From an uncultured Paenibacillus sp. (GTDB lineage Bacteria > Bacillota > Bacilli > Paenibacillales > Paenibacillaceae): 64,000 bases of DNA. This document shows, in pieces, positions 50,042 to 58,763 of this stretch. The DNA is taken from contig CALAWP010000012.1 in NCBI GenBank assembly GCA_937895345.1, positions 12,160-76,159 on the forward strand. Reading direction: 5' to 3'. Position 1 is the first letter of the stretch; each line of letters begins with the position of its first letter. The notes beneath the pieces were generated by a model. The model made no database searches. It was given only the letters and a program-made list of their open reading frames with translations, and was not told the origin of the DNA. The position numbers and the translations under genes are program-made.

Positions 50042-50287
50042 TTGAAAAACGGAATCGGTCCTTACGCCGACATGCCCGGCCCTTATACGGCGGCAGCCAA
50101 CGCCGTGTATGCTCCTACGCAATACGTCGTCCAAGACTTCTATCATCCGCAGCAAGTGCCGGTCATCCATCCGATCGAAGTCATTAATCAGCATCATGTC
50201 GTCCCCGTGCCTTATCATATGTATACCTGTACGACGAAGGACGTTTACTGCTCTTCGGCGCGACGCCGCAAAAGAAGAAAAAAATAG
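50042..50287 (+). CDS. CotD-like spore coat protein
   Basis: 81-residue protein rich in His, Pro, Tyr and Val in the middle (YHPQQVPVIHPIEVINQHHVVPVPYHMYTC), with two cysteines and a strongly basic tail (ARRRKRRKK). Composition and the HPxxVINQHH-type segment resemble CotD-family coat proteins. The start is TTG with AAGGAG 11 bases upstream. It is preceded by a sigma-K-like -10 and followed by a strong terminator, which supports late mother-cell expression. Assignment to CotD is by pattern only. Confidence 0.7.
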   Translation: MKNGIGPYADMPGPYTAAANAVYAPTQYVVQDFYHPQQVPVIHPIEVINQHHVVPVPYHMYTCTTKDVYCSSARRRKRRKK

Positions 50288-50341
50288 TCCGCGAGCACGC
50301 AAGCTGCCGTTTCGATGGCCGGACGCGCCGCAAGAAGGAAC

Positions 50342-50391
50342 AAGCGCAAGCTTTCGCAGGGAAATCCCTCGAAGCTTGCGCTTCTTTTTTT
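50342..50391 (+). terminator. Terminator after coat-protein gene
   Basis: AAGCGCAAGCTTTCG (50342-50356) / CGAAGCTTGCGCTT (50370-50383), with one bulge, followed by CTTTTTTTC-type tract. It separates two convergent genes. Confidence 0.88.
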
Positions 50392-50411
50392 CAATGGTGT
50401 GGATTACGCGA

Positions 50412-51314
50412 TTATGACGAAGCGGACCCCTCCCGCCCGTGGCGAATAAACAGCCAGACGCCGAACAGGATAAAGGCGCCGGCGATAAGCTGGTAAGCGG
50501 ACAGCGACTCCTTGAGCAGCGCCCACGCGAGCAAGGAGGCGATCACCGGCTCTCCCAGCACCGACATGGACACGGCTGCGGCGTTCATATATTTGAGCAG
50601 CCAATTGAACAAGTAATGGCCGAACAAGGTCGGTACGATCGCCAGCAGCAGAAACAGGCCCCATTCCTTGCCGCTGTAGCCCGTGAAGGCGTTGCCGGCC
50701 GCAAGGTTGTAGAAGGCCAGAAATGTGGCGGCGGTCGCAAATACCCAGAAATTATAGGCAAAAGCGCTCATGCCGTCGCGCAGTCCTTTGCCGATCAGCA
50801 TATGGACGGCGACGGCGACGGTGCCGAGAAAAGACAGCAAATCGCCGATCAGCGCCGTCCCGGACAAGGAAAAGTCGCCCGCCGCGATGACGACGGAGCC
50901 GGCGATCGCGATCCCCATGCCCCACAGCATGGGGCGGTTTGCTTTGGCGCGATACAGCCAATAGGCGCCGATCATGACGAGCAGCGGCTCCAGCGTCAGA
51001 ATGACGGTCGAGCTGGCCACCGTCGTCAGCCGAAGAGACGCCATCCAGAGCAGGAAATGGAGGCCGAGCATAAAGCCGGAAGCGGTCAGCAGTCCCCACT
51101 GCCGGCCCGTCAGGCCAAACAGCTCCTTGCGGTATTTCCATGCCAGAGGGAGCAGCAGCAGGTTGGTCAAATACAACCTGTACATGGCAATGACGGCGAC
51201 ATCGGCTTCCGACCATCTGACGAAAATGGACGAAAACGATATGGCGACAATGCCTGCAAAATATAACAGTTCATATGAAGCAAAGCCTTTAGCAGTTCTT
51301 CTCATGATGCGCAA
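50412..51314 (-). CDS. EamA/DMT-family transporter
   Basis: About 300 residues with ten membrane helices in two EamA repeats (AGIVAISFSSIFVRWSEADVAVIAMYRLYLTNLLLLPLAW, then SFLGTVAVAVHMLIGKGLRDGMSAFAYNFW). The second repeat carries LEPLLVMIGAYWL-like and LGEPVIASLLAWALLKESLSAYQLIAGAFILFGVW segments, typical of drug/metabolite transporters. The start is TTG at 51314, following GGAAG; ATG at 51305 is the alternative. Substrate unknown. Its promoter region overlaps that of a small plus-strand gene. Confidence 0.88.
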   Translation of the reverse strand: MRIMRRTAKGFASYELLYFAGIVAISFSSIFVRWSEADVAVIAMYRLYLTNLLLLPLAWKYRKELFGLTGRQWGLLTASGFMLGLHFLLWMASLRLTTVASSTVILTLEPLLVMIGAYWLYRAKANRPMLWGMGIAIAGSVVIAAGDFSLSGTALIGDLLSFLGTVAVAVHMLIGKGLRDGMSAFAYNFWVFATAATFLAFYNLAAGNAFTGYSGKEWGLFLLLAIVPTLFGHYLFNWLLKYMNAAAVSMSVLGEPVIASLLAWALLKESLSAYQLIAGAFILFGVWLFIRHGREGSASS

Positions 51315-51371
51315 ATTCGCTTCCTTCCCGGCGCGTGAGTAATCGGGCAGCCGCTTGTAATGATCGGGTCT

Positions 51372-51530
51372 ATGGATCAAACTATAATGGTATATGCGGG
51401 GAACAAGCTGGCGGGACTGGGGATCGGATTGCCCGGCAGCCCGATCGTATGGAATTTTGGTCCACTGGCCTTGATGATATTCGGCGGAATCGGTTCAAAC
51501 GCGCTGAAAGACAAATTTAAAGACGAATAG
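51372..51530 (+). CDS. Small hydrophobic protein, 52 residues, unknown
   Basis: The reading frame encodes MDQTIMVYAGNKLAGLGIGL, then a hydrophobic stretch with PIVWNFGPLALMIFGGIG, and ends NALKDKFKDE: a single membrane-inserting helix with a charged tail. An in-frame ATG at 51360 would add four residues. No strong ribosome site is visible. The protein-like composition and the hairpin terminator just after the stop support a real gene. Confidence 0.45.
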   Translation: MDQTIMVYAGNKLAGLGIGLPGSPIVWNFGPLALMIFGGIGSNALKDKFKDE

Positions 51531-51534
51531 CGAA

Positions 51535-51563
51535 GCGCGGTGCCGTTCAAGCACCGCGCCGGT
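51535..51563. terminator. Hairpin between convergent genes
   Basis: GCGCGGTGC (51535-51543) / GCACCGCGC (51551-51559), perfect 9-bp stem with 7-base loop, followed on the plus strand by CGGTTTC. It is probably a weak bidirectional terminator. Confidence 0.65.
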
Positions 51564-51586
51564 TTCAGGCTTTAAGACGGGTTATG

Positions 51587-52414
51587 CTACTGCTCCGGCG
51601 AGGCAGGCTCGGGAGCGGCCTCTTGCGGCTGCGACGGCTTAGGCTTCGCGGGCGGTTTGGCCGCGGGCTTCTTGGCCAGCTCCGCTTCGAAATATTGGCG
51701 CAGCTCGGCTTCTTTTTTCGGATGGTCCAGCTTCACCTTATCCTTCAGCACATGCTCCGCGAACGTTTCCCACGTCGGCTCCAGCTTCTGCGACCGCAGC
51801 AGGCGAATGCCGTTCTTGACCATTCTCCGTTCCTTCGCGTTCGTATACAAATCCTTGTACAGCTGCGCGTAACCGAAGTCGAGATGCGGGAACGTCTTGC
51901 GGAAGATGTCTGCGGTCATTCGGGCATCGTCGAGCGCGCGATGGGCAAGCCCTTCGGAAGAGAGCCCCAGGTCGGCGAGCGCCGCTTCGACGCTGACGTC
52001 GTTGGTCAAGCCGCGATAGCGCAGAAATCCTTTGAGCAGGTCGTAATACGGCGTTGTGAGCCAATACCGGTCATCCAGCTTATGCATGCGGGTATCCAGC
52101 ACGATACGTTTAAAATCTTCTCCGCCCCAGGTAACGAACATCGGCGATTCGCTGCGGGACAGCCAGGCGAGAAAGTCGCCGATTACTTTCGGGAAACCGG
52201 CGGCGCTGTCGATCGACGACTGGGGAATCCCGGTTTTTTTGGCAATAAAGCTGTTCAGCTTGGGAAAATATACGGGCTTGATGAACGCCGTAAATTCATC
52301 GACCGTCTCCAGGTTGGCATTCAGGCGAACCGCGCCGATCTCGATCACTTCCATCGGCAGCTCGCTCGCGAATTTCCTTCCGTTGAATTCAATGTCCAAT
52401 ACGATATAATCCAA
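51587..52414 (-). CDS. 3'-5' exonuclease, KapD-like (DEDDh family)
   Basis: 275 residues from a TTG at 52414 with GGAGG 8 bases upstream. The exonuclease domain (1-190) shows DYIVLDIEFNG (D and E metal ligands), VTWGGEDFKRIV and HRALDDARMTADIF (His and Asp of DEDDh). KapD of B. subtilis, an inhibitor of the KinA sporulation pathway, has this domain. Here a C-terminal extension ends in an Ala/Pro/Lys-rich tail (KKPAAKPPAKPKPSQPQEA). Divergent from uppP. Confidence 0.85.
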   Translation of the reverse strand: MDYIVLDIEFNGRKFASELPMEVIEIGAVRLNANLETVDEFTAFIKPVYFPKLNSFIAKKTGIPQSSIDSAAGFPKVIGDFLAWLSRSESPMFVTWGGEDFKRIVLDTRMHKLDDRYWLTTPYYDLLKGFLRYRGLTNDVSVEAALADLGLSSEGLAHRALDDARMTADIFRKTFPHLDFGYAQLYKDLYTNAKERRMVKNGIRLLRSQKLEPTWETFAEHVLKDKVKLDHPKKEAELRQYFEAELAKKPAAKPPAKPKPSQPQEAAPEPASPEQ

Positions 52415-52551
52415 TCCGATAACCTCCGAAATATGACTCGTATTTTCCATTCTATCAGATTGACGCGCGAAATGCGCATCTTTCAATTTTATTTCCCTCA
52501 ATCGATCGTTTATACTAGAGAAATGATTGACATTGGAGGATGACAGAGAAT

Positions 52552-53364
52552 ATGGACCAGTGGATTTTGTGGCTAAAGTATTTGGTATTGGGCATCGTGC
52601 AAGGGGTGACGGAACCGATTCCGATCTCCTCCAGCGGCCATCTTGTCATTGCGCAGGAGCTGCTGGGCGTGGAACTGAACGGGCTGACGTTCGAAATCAT
52701 TCTGAACACCGCCTCTTTGCTTGCCATCATGTTTATTTACCGCGAGATGATCGGCAGGCTGGCGGTCAACGGCATCCGGTATGCCGGCACCCGCAAGCAA
52801 GAATACAAATCGGACTTTATGTTTATCGTTTATATTATTGCAGGCACGATTCCGGCGGGCGTGATCGGCGTCTTGTTCAAGGATGAGATCGAAGCGGTGT
52901 TCTCGCATGCCAAGACGGTGGCGGTTACGCTGCTCGTCACGGGCGTCGCGCTTTGGCTTATCCGCAATTTGCGCGGCGTGAAGCGCGACGGAGATCTTAG
53001 CTTGAAGGACGCGCTGATCGTCGGTCTGGCCCAAGCCGTCGCGCTTATTCCCGGCATCAGCCGCTCGGGAGCGACGGTCATCGCCTCGGTTGCGGTCGGC
53101 ATGAAGCAGGAAACGGCGCTTCGCTATTCGTTTATGCTGTATATTCCGGTCAGCTTGGGCGGGGTCGTGCTCGGCGTATCGGACTTGATGAGCGATAAGG
53201 ATTTCGGCTCGCTGCTGGTGCCTTATTTGATCGCTTTTGCGGCAACGCTCGTCTGCACTTATTTTTCGATGAAATGGCTTATGAATATAATGGAGAGGGG
53301 CAATTTGGGCTATTTTGCCTACTATTGCTTTGCGGCGGGCATTCTGCTGCTCATTTTTCTGTAA
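52552..53364 (+). CDS. uppP: Undecaprenyl-diphosphate phosphatase (UppP/BacA)
   Basis: 270-residue membrane enzyme that regenerates the undecaprenyl-phosphate carrier for cell-wall synthesis and gives basal bacitracin resistance. Motif 1 is GIVQGVTEPIPISSSGHL (residues 14-31), motif 2 LIPGISRSGATVIA near residue 165, both carrying catalytic residues; about eight helices. The ATG at 52552 is chosen over 52540, which overlaps the GGAGG site. The next gene begins directly after the stop. Confidence 0.95.
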   Translation: MDQWILWLKYLVLGIVQGVTEPIPISSSGHLVIAQELLGVELNGLTFEIILNTASLLAIMFIYREMIGRLAVNGIRYAGTRKQEYKSDFMFIVYIIAGTIPAGVIGVLFKDEIEAVFSHAKTVAVTLLVTGVALWLIRNLRGVKRDGDLSLKDALIVGLAQAVALIPGISRSGATVIASVAVGMKQETALRYSFMLYIPVSLGGVVLGVSDLMSDKDFGSLLVPYLIAFAATLVCTYFSMKWLMNIMERGNLGYFAYYCFAAGILLLIFL

Positions 53365-54552
53365 ATGAGACGGACGTTCGGGATTATTAAGGCGTTCAAC
53401 TTTTTTATATACGGCGCGCTGACCGTTTACAGCACGTTTTTTGCCTTGTATTTGCAGCATATCGGCTGGACGGCGCTGGAGATCGGCGCTTTGATGGCGG
53501 GCGGTCCGGTCGTGTCGCTCGTCGCCAACCCGTTCTGGGGATACTTGAGCGACCGGTTCCGCAACGTGCGCCTCGTGCTGATTGCGATGATTACGGGCGC
53601 CATGCTCATCATGCAAGTTGTGTTTTGGACGCAGTCCGATACGGTCATTTACGCAACGATGCTGCTGTTTTTCTTTTTCCAGATGCCGATGTTTTCCCAG
53701 AGCAACAGTCTGATTCTAAACGCGATCGAAGGGACGGGACGCCGCTTTGGGGAATTTCGTCTTTGGGGCTCGCTCGGCTGGGCGGCGCTGGCGGCCGCTT
53801 CCGGACCGGTCATCGGAGTCATCGGCATCCAAAAGCTGTGGATGCTGTACACGTGCATGATGCTGCTGTCGCTGTCGTTCGCTTTTGCGCTGCCGAAAGG
53901 GGAGGCGAAAGCCGGGGCGGCCGCCAAGGACCGGTCAAGCTTCCGATCCGTGTTTGCCAACCGGGCGTTTCTTGTATTTCTGGCCTGCGGGCTGGTGCTG
54001 TCCGTTCCCAATTCGATGAATCAGACGTTTATCGCGCTCTATATCGTTCAGCTCGGCGGGGAGGCGGACATCATCGGCTGGGCGACGTTCCTTTCGTCCA
54101 TCTTTGAAATCCCGGTCTTTCTGCTGCTGGACCGGTATTTGAAGCGCAACGAGAGGACGATGGTGCTGTGCCTCGTCTTTGTCGGCCTGTTATGCGCGCT
54201 GCGCTGGCTGCTCATGTCGGCTGCCGGCGGTGCCGAATCGATTATATTTATTCAAATGCTGCACTGTCTGACCTTCGGAGGCTTTTATTATATCGGGACG
54301 CAGCTGACGGCCATGCTCGTGCCGGCGCAATACCGCGCCTCCGGCCAGGCGCTGTATGCGCTCATCTACGGCGGGCTGTCGGGAATGGCGGCCGGCTTTT
54401 TCGGGGGCTGGCTGTTTCAGCAGCACGGACCGCAGACGATGTATGTCGTGGGGACGGGAATGGCGCTGGCCGGCGCGCTCGGCTTTGCCGGCTTGTACGC
54501 GGCGCTTCGGCGGTCCAGGCCGGCCGGCGCCGGTCAGACGCATGCCGGCTGA
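53365..54552 (+). CDS. MFS transporter
   Basis: 395-residue, 12-helix permease of the major facilitator superfamily, resembling the MFS_1-like/PPP group (FNFFIYGALTVYSTFFALYLQHIGWTALEIGALMAGGPVVSLVANPFWGYLSDRFRNVR). The motif-A loop is GYLSDRFRNVR. It starts at the base after the uppP stop and has no clear ribosome site of its own, so translation depends on coupling to uppP. Substrate is unknown. Confidence 0.88.
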   Translation: MRRTFGIIKAFNFFIYGALTVYSTFFALYLQHIGWTALEIGALMAGGPVVSLVANPFWGYLSDRFRNVRLVLIAMITGAMLIMQVVFWTQSDTVIYATMLLFFFFQMPMFSQSNSLILNAIEGTGRRFGEFRLWGSLGWAALAAASGPVIGVIGIQKLWMLYTCMMLLSLSFAFALPKGEAKAGAAAKDRSSFRSVFANRAFLVFLACGLVLSVPNSMNQTFIALYIVQLGGEADIIGWATFLSSIFEIPVFLLLDRYLKRNERTMVLCLVFVGLLCALRWLLMSAAGGAESIIFIQMLHCLTFGGFYYIGTQLTAMLVPAQYRASGQALYALIYGGLSGMAAGFFGGWLFQQHGPQTMYVVGTGMALAGALGFAGLYAALRRSRPAGAGQTHAG

Positions 54553-54579
54553 TACTCGCGGATGCTGCGCGGCGGGATG

Positions 54580-55092
54580 TTACGGCCGGCTTCGGCCGAC
54601 CTTCCGGACGCGGATCGTATAAACGACGATCGTGACGGCGAAGACCGAAAGCACGACGGGAAGCAGCCATAACCCGAGTCCGTCGGACGAGCCTTGAGCC
54701 GAGCGGACGGCGCCGGTCAGGATGACGCACAGGAGGAGCACAACCTCCAGCTTGATCCAGGCCAGCAGCTGAAAGGAGAGCCGGTAGACGGCTTCCGCAT
54801 TGTCGGGCGTTACGGCAACGGGCACGTTTAACGCGCTCGGAAACTTGCGCAGCATGGACATAAATCCGAACAGAAACAGGGCGATACACGGCAAAAATAA
54901 AATCGTGATCTTGGTTCCCCAGCGATCCGGTTCGCCTCTCCCGTTAAAATGAAGAGGAACCTGCTCCGGCAGCGACGGCCATTGGACCGCCAAATAAACG
55001 GCGGCCGCCAGCAGCACGGCGACGGAAGCGGCGTCCAGCAGCTTTTCCAACGCCGATCTCGGTATCGCGGGCACTTCGATATTCGGTTTCAT
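54580..55092 (-). CDS. DUF1648 domain membrane protein
   Basis: 170 residues. After a short basic N-terminus there is a helix (LLDAASVAVLLAAAVYLAVQWPSLP) and the DUF1648 signature PEQVPLHFNGRGEPDRWGTK. Further helices follow: ITILFLPCIALFLFGFMSML, LLAWIKLEVVLLLCVILTGAV and LWLLPVVLSVFAVTIVVYTI. The ATG at 55092 has GGAGG 8 bases upstream. Similar domains occur in SdpI-type immunity proteins, but the C-terminal SdpI part is not evident. Divergent from the Bcr-type gene. Confidence 0.88.
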   Translation of the reverse strand: MKPNIEVPAIPRSALEKLLDAASVAVLLAAAVYLAVQWPSLPEQVPLHFNGRGEPDRWGTKITILFLPCIALFLFGFMSMLRKFPSALNVPVAVTPDNAEAVYRLSFQLLAWIKLEVVLLLCVILTGAVRSAQGSSDGLGLWLLPVVLSVFAVTIVVYTIRVRKVGRSRP

Positions 55093-55197
55093 CGGTACAC
55101 CTCCGGGTATACTGCGCGTTATGCGTTTATCTATATCGTATACGCTTTGGGCGTAACGAACAACTCTATCGTTCAGATTGGAAAGGAATGAACCGAC

Positions 55198-56413
55198 ATG
55201 CATTCGAACGACACCATGGCGCGACCATCGGTTCGCTCCAAACGCATTTGGACAGCCGTTGTGCTGGGCTCTCTGTCCGGCATCGGACCTCTGTCCATCG
55301 ACATGTATTTGCCTGCGCTTCCTTCGATGGCGGAGGAGCTCGGGACGACGGCGTCCATGACGCAGCTGAGCTTGACGGCTTGCCTGATCGGTCTGGCGCT
55401 CGGCCAATTGATCGTAGGACCGATCAGCGATGTCAAAGGACGGAGAATTCCGCTGCTGATCGGCATTGCGGCCTATGCGCTCGTATCGCTGCTGTGCGTG
55501 CTGTCGCCCAATATTTGGACGGTTTATCGCTTTAAGATTTTTGCAGGGGTTTGCCGGGGCGGCGGGCATTGTCATCGCCCGGGCGAGCGTCCGGGATATG
55601 TATTCCGGAGACGCGCTGACGAAGTTTTTTGCGCTGCTGATGCTGATTAACGGAGCGGCGCCGATCCTTGCCCCGATCTTGGGCGCCGAAATTTTGTCGT
55701 TTACTTCGTGGCGCGGCGTATTCGCCGTATTGAGCGTCGCCGGCGTGCTGATGCTGGCCGCTGTCGCTCTACTATTGAAGGAGACGCTGCCGCCGGAAAG
55801 ACGGTCGCGCAGCGGCGTCGGCAACACGCTGCGCACGTTCCGCAAATTGGCAGGAGATTCGCAGTTTATGGGATTTGCGCTGACGCAAGGGTTTATGATG
55901 GCGGCGATGTTTGCCTACATCTCCGGTTCATCCTTCGTGCTGCAAGAGCTTTACGGCGTTTCGCCCCGCACGTACAGCTTGATTTTCGGCTTGAACGGAC
56001 TGGGCATCATCGCGGCAAGCCAGCTAGCCGGAAGGCTGGCGGGCAAGGTGGCGACGCGGAAGCTTCTTGCATCCGGTCTGACGGCGGCGGCGGCGGGCGC
56101 GCTGCTGCTGCTGCTGGCCGCTTCGCTGAAGCTGGGGCTGTACGCCGTCATTCCCGCGTTTTTCCTGGTCGTGTCCAGCGTGGGCATCGTTTCGACGACA
56201 ACGACGTCGCTGGCGCTTCAGGAGCAGGGACAATCGGCCGGCAGCGCCTCGGCGATGCTGGGCATGCTGTCGTTTGTGTTCGGCGGCGCCGCCGCGCCGC
56301 TGGTCGGACTCGGAGGAGAAGGCACGGCGCTCCCGCTTGCGGCCGTCATGCTGCTGCTTGTCGCCGCCGCGATCGGATGCTTTGCCTATTCGGCCAAGGG
56401 GAAGTCGGCGTAA
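55198..56413 (+). pseudogene. Bcr/CflA-family multidrug MFS transporter with single-base frameshift
   Basis: The N-terminal part (VVLGSLSGIGPLSIDMYLPALPSMAEELGTTASMTQLSLTACLIGLALGQLIVGPISD) is read in one frame to about 55540, then the protein continues in the next frame (LRFLQGFAGAAGIVIARASVRDMYSG ...) to 56413. The switch is in CGCTTTAAGATTTTTGCAG; skipping one base gives an intact protein of about 404 residues, the family's normal length. GAAAGGAATG precedes the start. As with gerB, a sequencing error in a T-rich run and a true mutation are both possible. Confidence 0.88.
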
Positions 56414-56530
56414 ATCGGCTGTCCGGCCGCAGATTTCCGTTAACACCCCGAGATATACATTGCGCCCGTCAGACGGCAACCCACAACATAAGTCTGCTGC
56501 TTCGGGATTAACGTCGAATGCATGGACGCG

Positions 56531-57208
56531 CTATGTCCAAGCGGCGTAGACGGTGAATTCGTTGTATTTGTACACGCAGTCCGCCGCATGGAAGCCCGCG
56601 TCCCGGAGCCACTGCAGCTGGTCCTCGAGGCCGGCGTTCCGGTCGAGCTTGCGCCGTTCGATCGATGCGTCGAGCGCTTCCCGCGGCAGTCCGCTCCCGA
56701 TGACGGCGTCGATCCACAGCGAGCGGTACCGTTCATCGACCCGCTCGCTTGCGCCGGCGGTCTGGTCGGCGTTGACGAATACGCCGCCGGGGCGGAGCAG
56801 CCTGCGGACCGTGCGGAATAGCCGACGTTTTTCTTCATGCGTCAAATGATGGATCGATAACGAGGAGACGACGGCGTCGAAAGGGCCTTCGAACGGATAG
56901 GACGTATAGTCCGCTTCTATGAATACGGTGCCGCGGTATCCGGCCAGCCTTCGTTTGGCTTGCTCCAGCATGTCGCCGCTGAAATCGACGAGCGTCATTC
57001 GGGCGTTCGGATATTTGTCCAGCAGCATGGCGGCGAGCAAGCCCGTTCCCGCGCCCAGATCGAGCACGGCCGGTTCCTCGGCCGGCGTTTCCGTCCAGGC
57101 GACGGCCGCGCCGTAAAAGTCGTCAAAGCAAGGGATGAGCCCTCTGCGCTGCCCGTCGTAATCTTGCGCCACTTCGTCGAACTTCTTCTTAATCTCGTGA
57201 TGCTCCAT
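56531..57208 (-). CDS. Class I SAM-dependent methyltransferase
   Basis: 225-residue soluble enzyme with motif I VLDLGAGTGLLAAMLLDKYP (SAM binding, about residues 48-67), motif II TLVDFSGDMLEQAKRRL and the SSLSIHHLTHEEKRRLFRTVRRLLRPGGVFVN post-motif region. The ATG has AAAGGAGGG 7 bases upstream. Resembles small-molecule methyltransferases; substrate unknown. Monocistronic. Confidence 0.92.
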   Translation of the reverse strand: MEHHEIKKKFDEVAQDYDGQRRGLIPCFDDFYGAAVAWTETPAEEPAVLDLGAGTGLLAAMLLDKYPNARMTLVDFSGDMLEQAKRRLAGYRGTVFIEADYTSYPFEGPFDAVVSSLSIHHLTHEEKRRLFRTVRRLLRPGGVFVNADQTAGASERVDERYRSLWIDAVIGSGLPREALDASIERRKLDRNAGLEDQLQWLRDAGFHAADCVYKYNEFTVYAAWT

Positions 57209-57437
57209 ATCGAATCCCTCCTTTATGTTGTAGCCATCATACCTTTCTTTTCGGCATAGCTGAAATATATAAAGGCAATATGGTTTATAGGTAATATCTA
57301 TTAGGGGGCGGGCGGGAACCGCAGGCGGAAAATAGGAATTGAAGGATCCGGCAAACCCGGCAGCCGTTCAAAATAAACAGTCGCGTCATTCGGCCGGTTG
57401 TGATATGTTGGAAAAAAACGAAGAGGAGCGATGCACG

Positions 57438-57779
57438 ATGAGCAACCGCGAGGCGAAATGGATTTTGCATTCCGTCATATTCAGCTTGAAGCATGAGAAG
57501 GGCTCGGAGGAGGAACGCAAATTTTTGGAGGACGGGGAGCGGATTCTGACTTCCATACCGGTTGTGTCCAACTTTCGGGTGTACAAGCAGGTAAGCTCGA
57601 AAAACGATTACGATTTCGGATTTGCGATGGAATTTGCCGGCCAGGCGGATTATGACGCTTATAACGCCCATCCTTTGCACGAAGCTTTCGTCAAGGAAAG
57701 ATGGGAGACGGAAGTGGTCCGATTTCTGGAGATCGACTATATTGAAGGGAGCCGTCAAAACCTCTATAATGGTCGATAG
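57438..57779 (+). CDS. Dabb-domain (stress-responsive alpha/beta barrel) protein
   Basis: 113-residue dimeric alpha/beta-barrel protein. Key segments are ILHSVIFSLKHEKGSEEERKFLEDGERIL, IPVVSNFRVYKQVSSKNDYDFGFAMEFAGQADYDAYNAHPLHEAFVKE, with the DYDAYNAHPLH motif typical of the family. The ATG at 57438 has AGAGGAGCG just upstream. Dabb proteins are of varied or unknown function. It precedes a KDPG aldolase gene by 57 bases, so the two may be one transcript. Confidence 0.88.
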   Translation: MSNREAKWILHSVIFSLKHEKGSEEERKFLEDGERILTSIPVVSNFRVYKQVSSKNDYDFGFAMEFAGQADYDAYNAHPLHEAFVKERWETEVVRFLEIDYIEGSRQNLYNGR

Positions 57780-57836
57780 AAACATGAAAGCACGAATTCG
57801 AACCAAAACATACGAAAATGGAAGAGGGATGGCAGG

Positions 57837-58508
57837 ATGAAAAAGCTTAAAGTGCTGCAACAGCTGTCGGAGGCGGGAGTTGTCGCCGTACTGCGCGCCG
57901 ACTCGGCGGAAGAAGTGGCGGAGATGGCGCGCCGCGCCGTCAAAGGCGGCATCAAAGCGATTGAAATAACGATGACGGTGCCGTTTGCGCTGCGCGCGAT
58001 CGAGCAGCTGTCGCAGGAATTTTCGAGCGAGGCGCCGCGGGAAGCCGACAATTACGCCGTTATCGGCGTCGGAACCGTGCTCGATCCGGAGACGGCGCGC
58101 GCGGCGATTTTGGCTGGGGCGGAATATGTCGTATCGCCGTCGCTCAATCCGGAAACGGTGCGCCTGTGCAACCGTTACGCGATACCGGTATTGCCGGGCA
58201 CGATGACGATTCAAGACATTCAGAGCGCGCTGGAGCTTGGCGTCGACATCGTCAAGCTGTTTCCGGGCAACCTGTATTCGCCGGGCGTCATTCCAACGAT
58301 CAAAGGCCCGCTGCCGCAGGCGAACGTTATGCCGACGGGGGGCGTATCCCTCGATAACTTGAAGGATTGGATCAAAGCCGGGGCGGTGGCCGTAGGCATC
58401 GGCTCCGACTTGACGAAGGAAGCGGTCCGAACGGGGGATTTCTCGCTGATCGAGCGGAAAGCCGCCGCTTATATGGCTGCCTACCGCGAAGCCAAAGGGC
58501 TGCAATAA
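57837..58508 (+). CDS. eda: KDPG/KHG aldolase
   Basis: 223-residue class I aldolase cleaving 2-keto-3-deoxy-6-phosphogluconate to pyruvate and glyceraldehyde-3-phosphate. The catalytic glutamate is E43 in AIEITMTVP, the Schiff-base lysine is K140 in DIVKLFPGN, and GVGTVLDPE and MPTGGVSLDNL are typical. No kinase, dehydratase or uronate genes are adjacent, so the pathway is unresolved. The TIM-barrel length is standard. Confidence 0.93.
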   Translation: MKKLKVLQQLSEAGVVAVLRADSAEEVAEMARRAVKGGIKAIEITMTVPFALRAIEQLSQEFSSEAPREADNYAVIGVGTVLDPETARAAILAGAEYVVSPSLNPETVRLCNRYAIPVLPGTMTIQDIQSALELGVDIVKLFPGNLYSPGVIPTIKGPLPQANVMPTGGVSLDNLKDWIKAGAVAVGIGSDLTKEAVRTGDFSLIERKAAAYMAAYREAKGLQ

Positions 58509-58518
58509 ACCAAATAGG

Positions 58519-58554
58519 CGCCGCACAGCGAGACAAGGGCTGGCGGCGTTTTCT
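58519..58554 (+). terminator. Terminator after KDPG aldolase gene
   Basis: CGCCGC (58519-58524) pairs with GCGGCG (58543-58548), with an inner AGC/GCT, followed by TTTTCTC. The remaining 200 bases to fumC hold no recognisable gene. Confidence 0.7.
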
Positions 58555-58763
58555 CATGAGCGGAACGGTGCGCCGAATGAACGATGGACCGTGCGCAGAC
58601 GGTATCGGACCGGCATCATGAATGCAAGGAAAACCGGCGGGTTTCACGGAGCGGAACCGAAGGCGGGTAAACGTCCCGACGGCCGCTTGCGGCTTGCTTC
58701 TCGGGTCGATTAGCGTTATAAAAGATAGAGGGCATTATGATGATATAGGGCAAAGGAGCGAGC

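Noticed and set aside
51335..51520. 61-codon plus-strand frame overlapping the small hydrophobic gene
   Set aside because: Its translation is Arg/Asn-rich without hydrophobic or other pattern; the overlapping 52-residue frame is more protein-like.
54580..55845. Long minus-strand frame extending the DUF1648 gene upstream across the Bcr-type gene
   Set aside because: The protein-like part begins only at the ATG at 55092, which has a perfect ribosome site; the upstream part is antisense to the MFS gene.
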